62,000 bases of DNA, taken from assembly GCF_001949145.1 (NCBI RefSeq), contig NW_019091596.1:2486-64485 (forward strand), in the 5' to 3' direction. A program made the translations under genes and the position numbers. The notes beneath the pieces are model-generated. The model did no database searches. It was not told the DNA's origin and saw only the letters and a list, made by a program, of their open reading frames with translations. Below are positions 36,201 through 47,273 of this stretch, in pieces. Position 1 is the stretch's first letter. Each line of letters starts with the position of its first letter. Source of the DNA: Acanthaster planci. Taxonomy: Eukaryota > Echinodermata > Asteroidea > Valvatida > Acanthasteridae.

Positions 36201-38094
36201 GGTGGAGAAACCATCTAAATGTGTATACTGAAATGCTGAATTGACAAGTAACATGTCATTTGGTTTATGTCCTAAAACTCTACATTTAATTTGCTCCTAC
36301 AGTAGCAATCCTTTCAGAGTTGTACCTGTAATTCCTTTTGTTCTCTCTGTTTCCGAATGCTCAATGGTAATCTTTCCTTCCTCAACAAGTACCAACAGAT
36401 ATAACACTCAATACTTTTTTCCTGTTAAATTTCAATGGGTGGTTAACTATGGGTGTAACTATCTACCATCGTGTAAATATGCCCAGATCGGCCTTTGTGT
36501 GGAAAGAGGCATCCGATAAGGACAACTTTGATCTATGTGGTGAACTGTATGTTGGTAAAAATTGTTAGAAATTAATAAGCACTGTTATTTTGACTTGCCT
36601 GTACATTTCACCCACCTTTCCTCTGTCCATGAGGCCACACTTTGGGCGCAAGTTTTTCCATGAATATTTCCATGGTGATGACTCGGTGGTATTTGGCCAA
36701 CGGCTCCACTTTGAAGTAGGTATCAAATGGGATTTGAGACTGGAAATGATGACACATGAGTTTCGTGTTAGTTTTGCAATTAAGAGCAGTTCTTTTCTTG
36801 ACTTAGGAATTTGCACCACTTTCTTTGCTAGAATTTAAAGACAAGAAAGCCTGCTTGGGAAGTTCATCCTGCACAGCCTGTTCTTTCCACATGGCACAAC
36901 GTGAGTTGCCTTTCAGGCTGTTAAGAAGATGGCCTCATTTATTTAAGACTTAGAAACTTACACGCAACCTTGAACAAAAACTGCATGAAGTACATATGCA
37001 AGTAGCTTCCCTTAAAAGTCACACAGCTCTGTGTTTTTAGAATAGGATGTTTACAATGTTTACAAAGGGCGTGCTCCTCTTTACACGTCTGGAAATAAAT
37101 GGGTGGAATTTCATGACGATTCTAATGTGCCAAAGCAGCTTGCTAAGCTTCCGGGAGTTTTTCGTAACAAATCCAGTTGCCATTTCAAGCATTATTTCAT
37201 GAACATAATAATGTTCATGAACGGTTCTCAAATGAAAATCTTACGTAACTATACCAATGATCAGCGAAAATTTTATATGCTTAATCAGTTTGAGACATTG
37301 ATAAAATTAGTCTGAAGGGAATGTTATCAAGAAGTCGAACATACATTTGTACAAGTACGTGTTCCTCTGAAACTCAGTGAATATGTCAGTGTTGAAAAAA
37401 ATCCCTTATGACACAAGCTAGAGTGGCAATGGCAAAGGCTAAAACCTACAGTCACTGGATACTTTATTTGGACATGGCTTGACTTACTGATCCAGGCTTG
37501 CTCCCTGGCTTGCCGTACTCCACCCAAGGAGGCAACACTATGGTACGATCAAGATTCTTAATGAAGGCTAGAGCACCAAGAAATTGGTCTGCCTGGTTCC
37601 CAAACCGACCTGAAATTAAATGACCTGACTATTTTTAGGTAAATATACCGGAAATGGGGCAAAAACAGCCCTGAAGTTCGTGTAGTGATGATGTGTTTAG
37701 ATTCAAGTACATAAACATAATGTAGGCAAGATTTTCAAGTGAGAGTGAGTTGAAATTGTGATCTCTTTGAAATTAGTAACACAAGTTCAGACATGTTGCT
37801 GAAAACATCGTTTAACTTATTTCTGTAATTTTCAACTTGAAAATTTAAGTCCGTTAACAACTTCCTTCAATAAATGTTGCACATCTATTTTGTCATCACC
37901 ATCAATGACAGAATCATCAATCCATGAACATATCAGGACGAACACAAGACCTATTCAGGACACTCACCCATGCATGGGCAGTACACTACATAGCCCTTGG
38001 GGTCCACTGTTGGGTTTTTCTCAGCAGACACCCTTTGAACCACGAGGCGCAGCACAAAGTGGACAAGAAAAATCCAGTAATGGACAGGCAACAT
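33201..38094 (-). CDS. POFUT1: GDP-fucose protein O-fucosyltransferase 1
   Basis: Transfers fucose from GDP-fucose to Ser/Thr of EGF repeats, notably in Notch, in the ER lumen. Seven phase-consistent exons on the minus strand: 37968-38094, 37488-37609, 36616-36739, 35879-36044, 35308-35503, 34696-34938 and 33201-33431; 402 residues against 388 in human. The start at 38094 is the first in-frame ATG and opens a hydrophobic signal peptide of about 27 residues. Family landmarks: [17 protein letters not shown] after the signal peptide, [15 protein letters not shown] in the middle, HMRNGLDW at 238-245 with the nucleotide-phosphate-binding arginine at R240, and [14 protein letters not shown] near the end. 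The C-terminus is a seven-lysine-rich stretch followed by HADDEL, a KDEL-type ER retrieval signal; human ends RDEF. It is divergent from DSN1. Confidence 0.96.
34301..34616. mobile_element. MITE with long inverted ends and a duplicated 28 bp end unit
   Basis: Within a POFUT1 intron. The unit GACTCATTTTCACAGAGT, continuing to GGGTCACATA, occurs at 34301-34327, 34329-34356 and 34589-34616, and inverted at 34358-34385. The inverted copy at 34358 and the direct copy ending at 34616 form about 47 bp terminal repeats that extend into a CACCAGAGCCA/TGGCTCTGGCG segment, so the element proper is 34358-34616 (259 bp). The two extra units to the left are tandem at exactly 28 bp spacing. No coding capacity. 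Confidence 0.75.
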
Positions 38095-39292
38095 CTTTAT
38101 GTTTTTGCCTCTTGATTCTTTGAAGAAAAGTACACGTAAGAGTAAGTCCAAATTCAACTTCAAATCTGGTACGGGAAAGAAAGAAGAAGAAAATCCTTCA
38201 AAACAGCATTACTTTCATTTCGCTTCAATCATGGCAATCCAACCTTCCTACTCTGACACAAACAACAGATTCAAAAACAATTCTCCTGCTTTCAAGAGAG
38301 GTTGACGAATTTTAAATATGACCCACTGTGGACCCTGTGTCATATTTATGAATGCCAAGAAACTTCAAATCTTCTGAGACATGAGAACAACAGTCGTTAA
38401 AACGATCAACAATACTTAATAAAACTTTATGCAGACCCAAAGCTGCACGGACAGTTTGTGCAGGGTACATGAACTCTCTGCCTATTTAGAAACTATCCAA
38501 AGCTGCGTTCTGCTAAGCAAATAGTAACAGGTGGCCCTAATGAGGTTGATGCATAAATATCAAACTACAAATCAATTATGTAAATGTACTTCTTTTAGTT
38601 TGCTCTGGAATTGTGATTATGTGGGCAGAATAAAAATGCAGCAACAGTGCACTTCAGAATTTATACGACTTATACAGAATCTTGTCTGAAGATTTGGGAC
38701 TCTCAATATTGTGTATGAGAACCTAAAACTCAGCATGAAACACTTGTTGTAAGAGAATAGACTTGTCACCAGTGATTGGAACAAACTGTTCGACTTTAGT
38801 CCATGTATTGCCTCTATCAAATATTGACAGTGCAAAGACCATCTGTCATCTATACTCTTTCTGTTTCTACACATTCTCTCCAAAGAAATGCAACCAGACG
38901 AATGAATAGAAGTTCCTTTCAAATACCCAGACGTAAATGAACAAGTCTTTGACTTCAAATTGGAATCACATGGCTGCACTCTCAGGTGCAAAAAATACCA
39001 AAGAAACGTCTCTTTTAAATACTTGGCTGGTGAAATAATGAGGACTCTGTTTCAAGGGGGGGCTACCATATGACACTACATTGGGGGCAATATCCATGAT
39101 TGTTCATGATAAGATGTACATTTGTATATGTACATGTATTACGTTCACGCAGAATCTTACATTTAACCCTCCCTTCTTACTCTTGCTGATAAAAATTATA
39201 ATTACCAGTTCCTATTTGGAATAAATATTCACTGGTACCTTTGCAATTTGCCACCAGAGGTGCATTATGTTCACTTGACTCAAACCATTTTC

Positions 39293-39468
39293 AATACGGG
39301 CAATTCACAATAGTGCGCCTCCAAGAGTTTGCAACGCGTTGGCTAATCACAACTCGCAAAATTTGTCGACCCTTTCCAAACGCGCATTGGGTCGACAAAT
39401 TTCGCACATTGTGATTGGCCATCGCGTTGCAAACTCTTGGAGGCGCACTATTGTGAAACGCCCGTATT
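39293..39468. mobile_element. Foldback MITE, copy 2
   Basis: A 176 bp near-perfect palindrome of the same family as 4152-4328. The left end is AATACGGGCAATTCACAATA, and the right end mirrors it (TATTGTGAAACGCCCGTATT). Arms share CTCCAAGAGTTTGCAACGCG and TTTGTCGAC. This copy pairs better than copy 1, suggesting a younger insertion. TA-type duplications cannot be confirmed. Confidence 0.87.
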
Positions 39469-39997
39469 CCTACACTGAACTGGTAAATAACCCGACTTAA
39501 GTCAAAGCAATCACTCGACTTTTAAGTGTCACAAAATTCTGTAACTCATAAACATGGCAAAACAATATTGCAAGTCTATTCTAAATGTCCTTATACTACA
39601 GCCTATTACCTCCACAGTCATGACAGTCATTGATGGTATTAACAGGCCTTTAAATTGCCCTTTTTAAACATTTGAACATGAAAAGGCATGAGCTGAAAGG
39701 CGATTTGTTGGATCCTAGTCACTATTTGACAACATGTAAAGGTATGAAAGGCCAGGATAGAAATTAAAAAATGCCAACTGATATCTACTTAATCCTGGCA
39801 GTTACTCTTTACAAAAATCACTGCAAATATTGAAATAAAACACAATTTGCCGACTTCCCACGGTGACAGTCATGTCATGACAGTTGATTTCATAGGACAC
39901 CATGTGCATCGATGTGCATGTTAAGCATAAAAATTGATTCACGATAGCAACATTGCAGGCCATCTAGCAAGAACAACAACGGGCTGGTCTATGATTT

Positions 39998-40378
39998 ATG
40001 TTACGCCCCAACTAGGCCTATAGCATAAGTCAAGACTATACTACTACTAGTGCTGCAGTTGGGCCGGCCAAACTATAGTTGACCAATGTCTGTGGGAAAT
40101 GTCTCAACATTATCCAACTTCCGAGTCAATGTGTCTCATACCTGACACAATTCATCTGAAATGTGGCATCTAGCCCTATGACCGATGACATGGCATTTGT
40201 GAATATGACTTTAGCACATGCTGCATGGGCACATCGTGCACACAGCTCTCTGCTGTACATGTACGTATGCTAGCTAGTTGGGCCGGCCCAACTGCATGAA
40301 CTGCAGCGCTCTAGTTGGGACGGGTCCAACTATAGTTGGGACTGATGCTATACTAGTCAGGCTAGTTGGGCGTAACAT
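39998..40378. mobile_element. MITE with ATGTTACGCCC ends and internal palindromes
   Basis: Ends ATGTTACGCCCCAACTAG and, at the right on the other strand, ATGTTACGCCCAACTAG are inverted repeats, followed by a shared CTATAGCAT segment. Inside are several short perfect palindromes: GTTGGGCCGGCCCAAC near 40278-40293 and CCAACTATAGTTGG near 40326-40339. The 381 bp element is non-coding. The family is unknown to me. Confidence 0.75.
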
Positions 40379-40639
40379 TTGTTATACTTATGAATAAGAA
40401 AGAAACATTTAATGTTCTAACAGTAAACTTTCTTCTAAATTTAATGTACCGGGTACCTTCAACAACGGCATGGGCTGCCGGCCTTGGACGACCTCGCGTG
40501 GCCTGTGATATGTGGAAGTACATGAACATGTAATGTACATGTATTGTACACGTACATGTACGCCCCTACATGTATGGTACCTAGTCCCTGCGCCTCTCAC
40601 TCAAGCCGTAGTATAGTATCTTGATAAAAATGTACACAT

Positions 40640-40925
40640 TCACTTCCTGTCTGGCAACTCAAAACCGGATGCTACCATTATAATGAGGAGGGTGGAACCC
40701 GAACCTTACCGATGATATACTCTCTAATATTTAAATTTTGTACAAAACTGATTTCTTATATTTAATTGATTTTGCTTTTTTATCAGCTTCATTTTGATAG
40801 TTTTATATTATTAGCTATTAGTAACAATATCTTTGTGTCAATTTCCCGGCGTGAATTCCCCAAATGCATAAATGGAGTGACTCCGCGCGAGAAACAAACT
40901 CGACTCGACCCCACGAATGGGACGG
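40640..40925. promoter_or_regulatory. Candidate promoter of DSN1
   Basis: Two ETS-type sites (CACTTCCTG at 40641-40649 and ACCGGATG at about 40664-40671) precede a CpG-rich patch at about 40850-40925 in otherwise CpG-poor DNA. A possible donor follows near 40958 (GAAG then GTTAGT). If used, this would be a non-coding first exon spliced to the DSN1 exon at 41989. It is also in range to serve POFUT1 in the other direction, but that is less likely at 2.6 kb. Confidence 0.35.
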
Positions 40926-41594
40926 ACTAGAATTCGTTAAAGGCCTAAGTACAAGAAGGTTAGTAAGTTAAACGGCAATAAAATGTTACTTTTGCACTTA
41001 GCAGCTCAGTTTGCATGATTTTTCCAAGAACAGAGATTTGAATAAACTTTGTCTTTTTGTTTTCAGTTTTTACGTGAACATTGCCTCTGCATTGGTTGCC
41101 ATCGTATTTATTTTGCAGTGTATAAATTTCCCTTGACCAGTTGTGATATATGTAGTAGTACAGATTATGAACCGTTTTCATGATCATGTAGTGTCATATC
41201 ATGAAAAGATGTTGAGCACGATCGGCCGATAATCGCTCAATCTTTGCACAATTGATTGATTTTATTCCGTGATTTGTCGATAATTCTCAATCTGCCATCA
41301 GCCAATTTCCTTTTCTTTCTGATTCTCAGTTTGGAGAATAGGCCCATTCCCAAAACATGAGATAAGGAAGTAAAGTCAGAGATTTTGTGCGGGATCAAGT
41401 CTAATCAAATCCAATATTGATGTAATTGTGGAAAATGTAAAATTAAAAATAATAATGGGGATATGTACGTGATTTCTTCTTCCAATGATGCACTAACTTC
41501 AAAACTTTAAAACTGCCATGACTTTGCTACATTTGTAAGAATGGTACATTAGTTGCGCACAAGTCAAGGTAGTATCTCAATACTGAATTTTGAT

Positions 41595-41935
41595 AATAAT
41601 TGTATTTATATACCACCAAATTACCAGGGGATACAAATCGCTTATAATCATTATCCCTGTACATTGGGCGCAAAACATCTGTTTAGCATCCCTGAAACCT
41701 TTTCAGCTTCCTGGGAAATGTACTAGCCCGATGCTGCTATATCAGGTGCAAATGGCTAAACATGCACGTAGTAACATGTACTCTCACAGGTACCCATTTC
41801 CTCCTGGGTGCAGGAAGCACGCAGGAGTAAAGTGACTTGCCCAAGATCACAGCCTGCTGTCACCAGCTGGATTTGAATCTTCACCCTTATGATCGGAAGC
41901 TACAAACCCTAACCACTAGACTACATGCCCCCAAA
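41595..41935 (-). mobile_element. tRNA-derived SINE upstream of the DSN1 start, copy 1
   Basis: Read on the minus strand, the head carries a TAGTGGTTAGGGTTTG A-box region and a B-box-like GATTCAAATCC (41869-41879), then a body shared with 55755-56045 (GGGTACC, AAGTCACTTTAC) and an AT-rich ATAAATACAATTATTATC tail. Its head ends about 50 bases before the acceptor of the first DSN1 coding exon. Confidence 0.75.
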
Positions 41936-41988
41936 CCCAAAGCTAATGCAATTTGTAATGGTATGGCTCAACGCCTTTTTGTTTCTAG

Positions 41989-44900
41989 ATGGCAAGCAGC
42001 AGCAAACGAAAGAGTATGGGCAAAAAGCGGCGATCAAGCTTTGTTAGAGGACGTTCCAGAAAGTCATTACCTCCTACTGATGTCTCATGTGCAGGTATGT
42101 TGTCTGAGCAGCGTCAACATCAATATCCATAGAAGAAACAATGGGTTTCTTATCTTAAGAACTTTGACTGTACGTGTGTTTAAAGGTAATTCATTTTTTA
42201 CAAAATATATTGGATTTTGAAAGACATTCTGATTCATCTGTAAAATTTATTGTCTGAAGTTACTGAATTGATGAAGCTTGTAATAAGCTTGCCTATTTTA
42301 TCACAGAAAATTTCTCAGCGACATATGTTCTGAACATTATTGTCTCGAATGTTAAATTTAAATATATTTCATTAATTTTGTGATCTCAATTGAAACTGTC
42401 AGTATCATTTGACTATTCTCTTTGGCTGTGTTTCTTTGTATTTTGTACACTGTAGTAAATTTTGTTCTACAATGCTAAAATCATAGAACTGTTAGATCTT
42501 TGTCCTTAATTCTCCGGTAGAGTTACACAAGAGAATTCCAACTGACATTCCAGAAGCCAAGAGGCTGTGCCAGCTGCAGGAGGCATGCTTTCAGGTCAGC
42601 CAATTAATTTGCTGTACGAGGAAATTATATATGTAGATTACCATCTGCATTTGTCAAGATTGTTTTTTGTTTTTATTGACGGGTAAGTTTAAAGTCTTTA
42701 CCAGGGTTGTAACTATTCCATCGCAGCTCAGTTTCTAGTTAATCATAAGTCAAAGTAGTGGTAGATCCTATTAAGTGAGGCTAACAGTAACTAGGAGATA
42801 AACTGTGACAGAGAAATGTCTCTGCTGTGGATTCTTTGAACGGTTTGTGACTTTGTGTAAGACTTGTAACTGGCTTGATTTCAACTCTGATGTTGATCAG
42901 GGTGAAGGTGAAAATCACAAGTTAACGTGAAAGTAAACTACAGTGTTCATGTTTTTAGTGCATTTTCAACAGTGTAGGCAACTGTTTGAAGTCACATGGC
43001 TACATTTGCGAGTAGCTTCATAAACCACACTTATGTTTAACTTACATGCAAATAGCCATGATGCTCTTCACTGAAATTACCAATATGCAGTGTTCAAAAG
43101 CTGAATAAGACCACAGACGTATATTAAACAAATCTGGACTCACAATGCCCTTAATCAGCTTATAGAGATCATTGAATCCACTAGCAGCCATTTCACTGAG
43201 CCTAATACAAAGCTTGCCCAGCGCATTTGTGTTCGGCTCGGTAAAATGGCTGCTGGTTGGCTTCTATTTCATACAAAGGTGTTGCAAGTCCAAGTTTTTT
43301 TATATACGTCTGTGGCTTGGACATAGCAGGGGTGGGGCTTGAGTTACAAAGTTCCACATTGTCCACATGTGACAAAACTATTTTGTCATCATCGCCTGCT
43401 GAAAAGTTACACCTTTGAAACATTTATTCCTCCCAGTTCACCATGCAGAAATTACAGATAGAATGTCCAGCAATGGAAGGTTGGGAGGCATTTGAAGAAG
43501 AAGGTAATCTGAGATATTTTCTCATACATTTTAAACAATTCAGGAAAGTTACAATTGTTGTTGTTGTGTTTGCACATATGTCGCTCACGTGCCTCATGGG
43601 CCATTCCTTACAGCAAAATGAGGCTTTCTGCCAATGTAGGAGTGATGCTAATGACTGCAGAAATGGTGTGGAACCAGTACTATCCACTCCAAGCAGGAAC
43701 CAGTGGGTGTTTGTACATAGAAGTAACAGTAAATGAGACCTCGTCTGCATGCAGGTTTATGCATGTTTGGCTCGGGGCATGCTGAACATGCCTGACCAAT
43801 AGACTGATTGCACCTACTAAGTCACATGAGCTACAGTACAGTGGGTATCAAACACCGACTAACGTGACACATTCCCACAGCAAGGTGTCGGTATAGCACT
43901 CAAACTACTGGTGTGCTGAGCACTATACCAAAAATCAGCATTATTTTTGGCGAACAGCACTTAAAACACACTTTGCTATAGGAGAACGCCATGTTCATTG
44001 ATTTTTGATATCCACTATACATGTACACGTAGGTCATGTGACTTAGCCGGTGCAATCGATCCATTTCTATTTGGAAGTTAAGTCTTCATGTGTGCACCTT
44101 AGCACTTGTAAAAGCCAGGTGAAAAACTTCCCACCAGCCCGTTTCTTCCTTTTTCCGGTGATGGTGCACTTCATTTAAAATGGATTACTGGCTGAAGGTG
44201 TTTGTTGGAGTCTGTCATAGGTTGTGTGTGTTTTCTGTGCAGCCACTGAAGCTCTCAGGGATGCACTGAACAGTCTTGAAAGTGAGGGCATCTTGGACCG
44301 AGTGTGCAGCCGGAAAAACAGGTTGGTGTTCAGTCGGCTTGTCTGCTGCTCCAATAATGCCCAAGAATTATGTCTGTAATTTACAGAGATTACTTTAAGG
44401 TATGAAGAACAATAGTTACAGAAGTGCTCGCCCTCTTGAAAGATTTACCCTGATGTCTCTTTGCCCGTTCTTTAGTTGTGTCTTCTCTTCATTCATTCAA
44501 CATTTTTTCCGATATGTCTGCAGTGCATTGTTTCAGCAGCTGAGCCTTTAGGAGTTCTTAGAGTAACTCTGCAGTCATTTTGACACCAATTTTGTAAAAA
44601 AAAATGAATCTACCAGTCTGGCACGGCGACCATTTTTCCAAGACAGGAATGTTTATTTTTTTCCAACAATGCACATGGGCTGGCACTTGTGTAACCTTGA
44701 ACTTAAAATAACAACAAAACGATATGTTTAATTGACTTTTTTGTCAAACGCCATTTTTGTAATGATAAGGAGTGTCTTTACATTCATGCCGAGTTTAAAA
44801 ATAAGCAAGGTACAGCTGAGTTGGGGGGGTTGACATCCAACCCTTCCCCCACGTAGCTGTGAGATTGGCCAAAAAAAACCAGCTCTTTGAGGGTTACACA

Positions 44901-47273
44901 TGTAAATGCCATACGGCATACCCACAGGGAGTTTGATGATTCATTACATCTTGCACACACAGTTACCTCCCTAACCCTGAGAATGACACCTTGCAAGAGA
45001 CGATAACAGAGATACAGCAGCAGTCAGAGAGGTTGAGTGCCGAGAGCAACAAGTGGGAGGAGCTACTACAGCTCTACAAAGAGGAGGCAGAAGATGCAGA
45101 AAGGTAATGAAGATGGCTTAAAGAAACTGAAGTCCACTTACATGTAGCTTACTCATATAAAGGGAGAACAGCCCCTGATTATATAAGTTGGTTTCCAGTT
45201 GCGCAGTGCCATTTCATTTTTCATGGAACAATCAGATTTTTTTTCTTTGTGTCACAGAACTTTGGCCAGCCAGCAGTCTGAGGTGCCCGTCCTCAAAGCG
45301 CCAGACAGTCTGACCAATGAGCAGAAGAAGCTACTGTCAGGACTGCCCGATCTGCGACGGCTGAGCAGCTGGGCACGACAGGCAGCCGACAAGCTCCAGC
45401 TGCAGGCAGGCCGCGTCCACGAGGGCGGCCAGCAGATGATGCAGTTTGCACGGTATGCTGAGGCTTACTTGAGCCAGCAGACCAAGATACTAGGTAAAGT
45501 GAGCAGTCTTGTTGCCATCACAACAACAGCATCAAGATTTTGGGGGGGCTTTATCCTACTTTGGAGTATCTTGTTTTCTCTTCTTTGTCCTTCCGAAAAT
45601 CAGTCCCGTGAGTTATTTCGCACCATTATTTTACATTCTCCATCCTTCCCTCTGTACGTTCAAAATAGAAAGAAGAGCAAATTGAATGAATTGAAGTAAA
45701 TGTTGGTTTCAGACAAGCTGACTTAATTCAAACTGCATACAGCAGTGGAGATAAAATTCACACACATGACCTGCTTCTTGCTCAGTCATTTTGTTCATAC
45801 ATACGGAGATTTAATCACTCCCTACCGGGGACCTGTTTTCGAATACATAGGCTTTATTTGCAGAGCCGGGGAGTACGGAACTGGGGCAAAAGAGTTGGGC
45901 CTTATAACAAAAGACTGTGCTCAGCGCAAAAGACTGAGCTGCTGGGCATTACCAACATTTTTTCGCTCTCAATAGTGGAGATAATCCAGCCTTGTTTTGA
46001 AACAGTATACCACAGTTTGAGGCATTTAGAGCGAGCGGATTACCATTGGGGCCAAAAGCTCTCCACCACCACAGCAATGAGCCACACAGCACCGCTGCAC
46101 GCTAATCTGGCCCGTATTGAAAAGAGGTCAGCAGTGCATTGTGCTGGTTTCGGGAACAAAAGAATCTTACGTGACACCGCACAACCTGGGCTCTTTTTCC
46201 AAGGCTGCAGGCTTGGCTGAAATATTCAGGAGTCAATGAATTTACCTGTCAGCTTTAGAGTAGTGCCCAAAGAGTCCTTCATTTTGATATAAACGGCCAT
46301 TAAATGAAATGATGGATTTTTGAAGAATTTTGAAAACGGAAAATCTTGAAAATGAGCCGGCATCTTGCCTTGCTCAAGAAAAATCCACCCGGCAGCAAGT
46401 GGTTAATGAGCATGAAGTTCACAACATTAAAGCCCCGTTGATGAAACAGGGACATTAAAATAAACTTGAAAGCCGGTAAGCAAAACCAAGGCAATACATG
46501 TACTTGTACGGTAGTATGGAGTCGTTTTTGCAAACTTACGGATATGTTATAAACATGAAGCTGAGGAGATCAATTTTGTTGATTCCAATGTGACTCAGCC
46601 CACCAGCTACTTACGTCAGCCAAATTCTTTCTGCATATAATATTTCAATTCAAACTGTATGATTACATCGTCCACGTCACTGACAGGGCCTGTATTCAAT
46701 TTACACTTTCCGTGGCATTTGTAATACAAAGACTGTAATGGATTGGGAGATTGAAATTTTCACATTAACATGAATTTGCATTGTGTTTCGGAGTTATTAC
46801 AAATCCCCACATCAGTTGATCATTTGATGTTCCTGCATTGGTAGTTGCACCAGATTGTTTTGCACAATGAAATCTTGGGTTCAGTGTGACTCTGAAATAT
46901 GTTAGTTTGGGGTGTTATGCAATTGAAAAATATAGCTGAGGCTTTTAGACTCTGTTCTTCATTTCACAATTAAATAGTGTTGTGGGTGTGGACTGTGCAT
47001 ATTGGTAATGAGCCAACTATGAATCCCTCTTTGCATAGTAACAATGTTTGGGGGCACTATCCGAATTCTTCAATCTTGCTCAATCTTTCATATAACTTCA
47101 TATATTTTGAAGGAATTTGGAAGGTAATTGGAGATTAATTAAGAATTTTCAAGTTTCTGAAGATCCTCCTCTTTTTACTCGTAATCATAGCCAAGAAGTC
47201 ACTGCAGGATGCCCTCGGAGACCCAAGGAAACTCATCCAAGGTGCTGCAGGAGATGCCAGCTCCTCACAATAA
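41989..47273 (+). CDS. DSN1: Kinetochore protein DSN1 (Mis12 complex subunit)
   Basis: A subunit of the MIS12 complex, which links inner-kinetochore CENP-C/CENP-T to NDC80 and KNL1. Seven phase-consistent exons: 41989-42094, 42521-42594, 43437-43503, 44243-44321, 44963-45103, 45258-45493 and 47191-47273; 261 residues against 356 in human. Landmarks: a basic N-terminus with KKRRSSFVRGRSRKSLPP (residues 12-29), the counterpart of the human motif phosphorylated by Aurora B; a conserved DIPEAKRL helix; a coiled-coil region around SNKWEELLQLYKEEAEDAER; and a long helical segment before a short Ser/Gln C-terminus. The ATG falls exactly at an acceptor (TTTCTAG), so either the upstream exon is 5' UTR or further N-terminal coding sequence was missed. 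The poorly conserved first 80-100 residues of vertebrate DSN1 have no counterpart here. Intron 6 is unusually long (1.7 kb). Confidence 0.92.
43806..44057. mobile_element. MITE in a DSN1 intron
   Basis: The left end GATTGCACCTACTAAGTCAC and, on the other strand at the right end, GATTGCACCGGCTAAGTCAC are inverted repeats. They extend through CATGAGCTAC/CATGACCTAC to GTGGGTATCAAA/GTGGATATCAAA, about 48 bp in all. No coding capacity and no clear target duplication. Confidence 0.7.

Larger units (their letters stand above)
38095..41988. other. Intergenic region between POFUT1 and DSN1
   Basis: The genes are divergent, with 3.9 kb between start codons. The region holds a foldback MITE (39293-39468), a second MITE (39998-40378), TACATGTA-rich simple sequence near 40520-40580, a CpG- and ETS-site-bearing promoter candidate (40640-40925), and a SINE (about 41595-41935) just before the first DSN1 coding exon. 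Open frames such as 38617-38991 (minus) show no signs of being genes. Confidence 0.6.
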
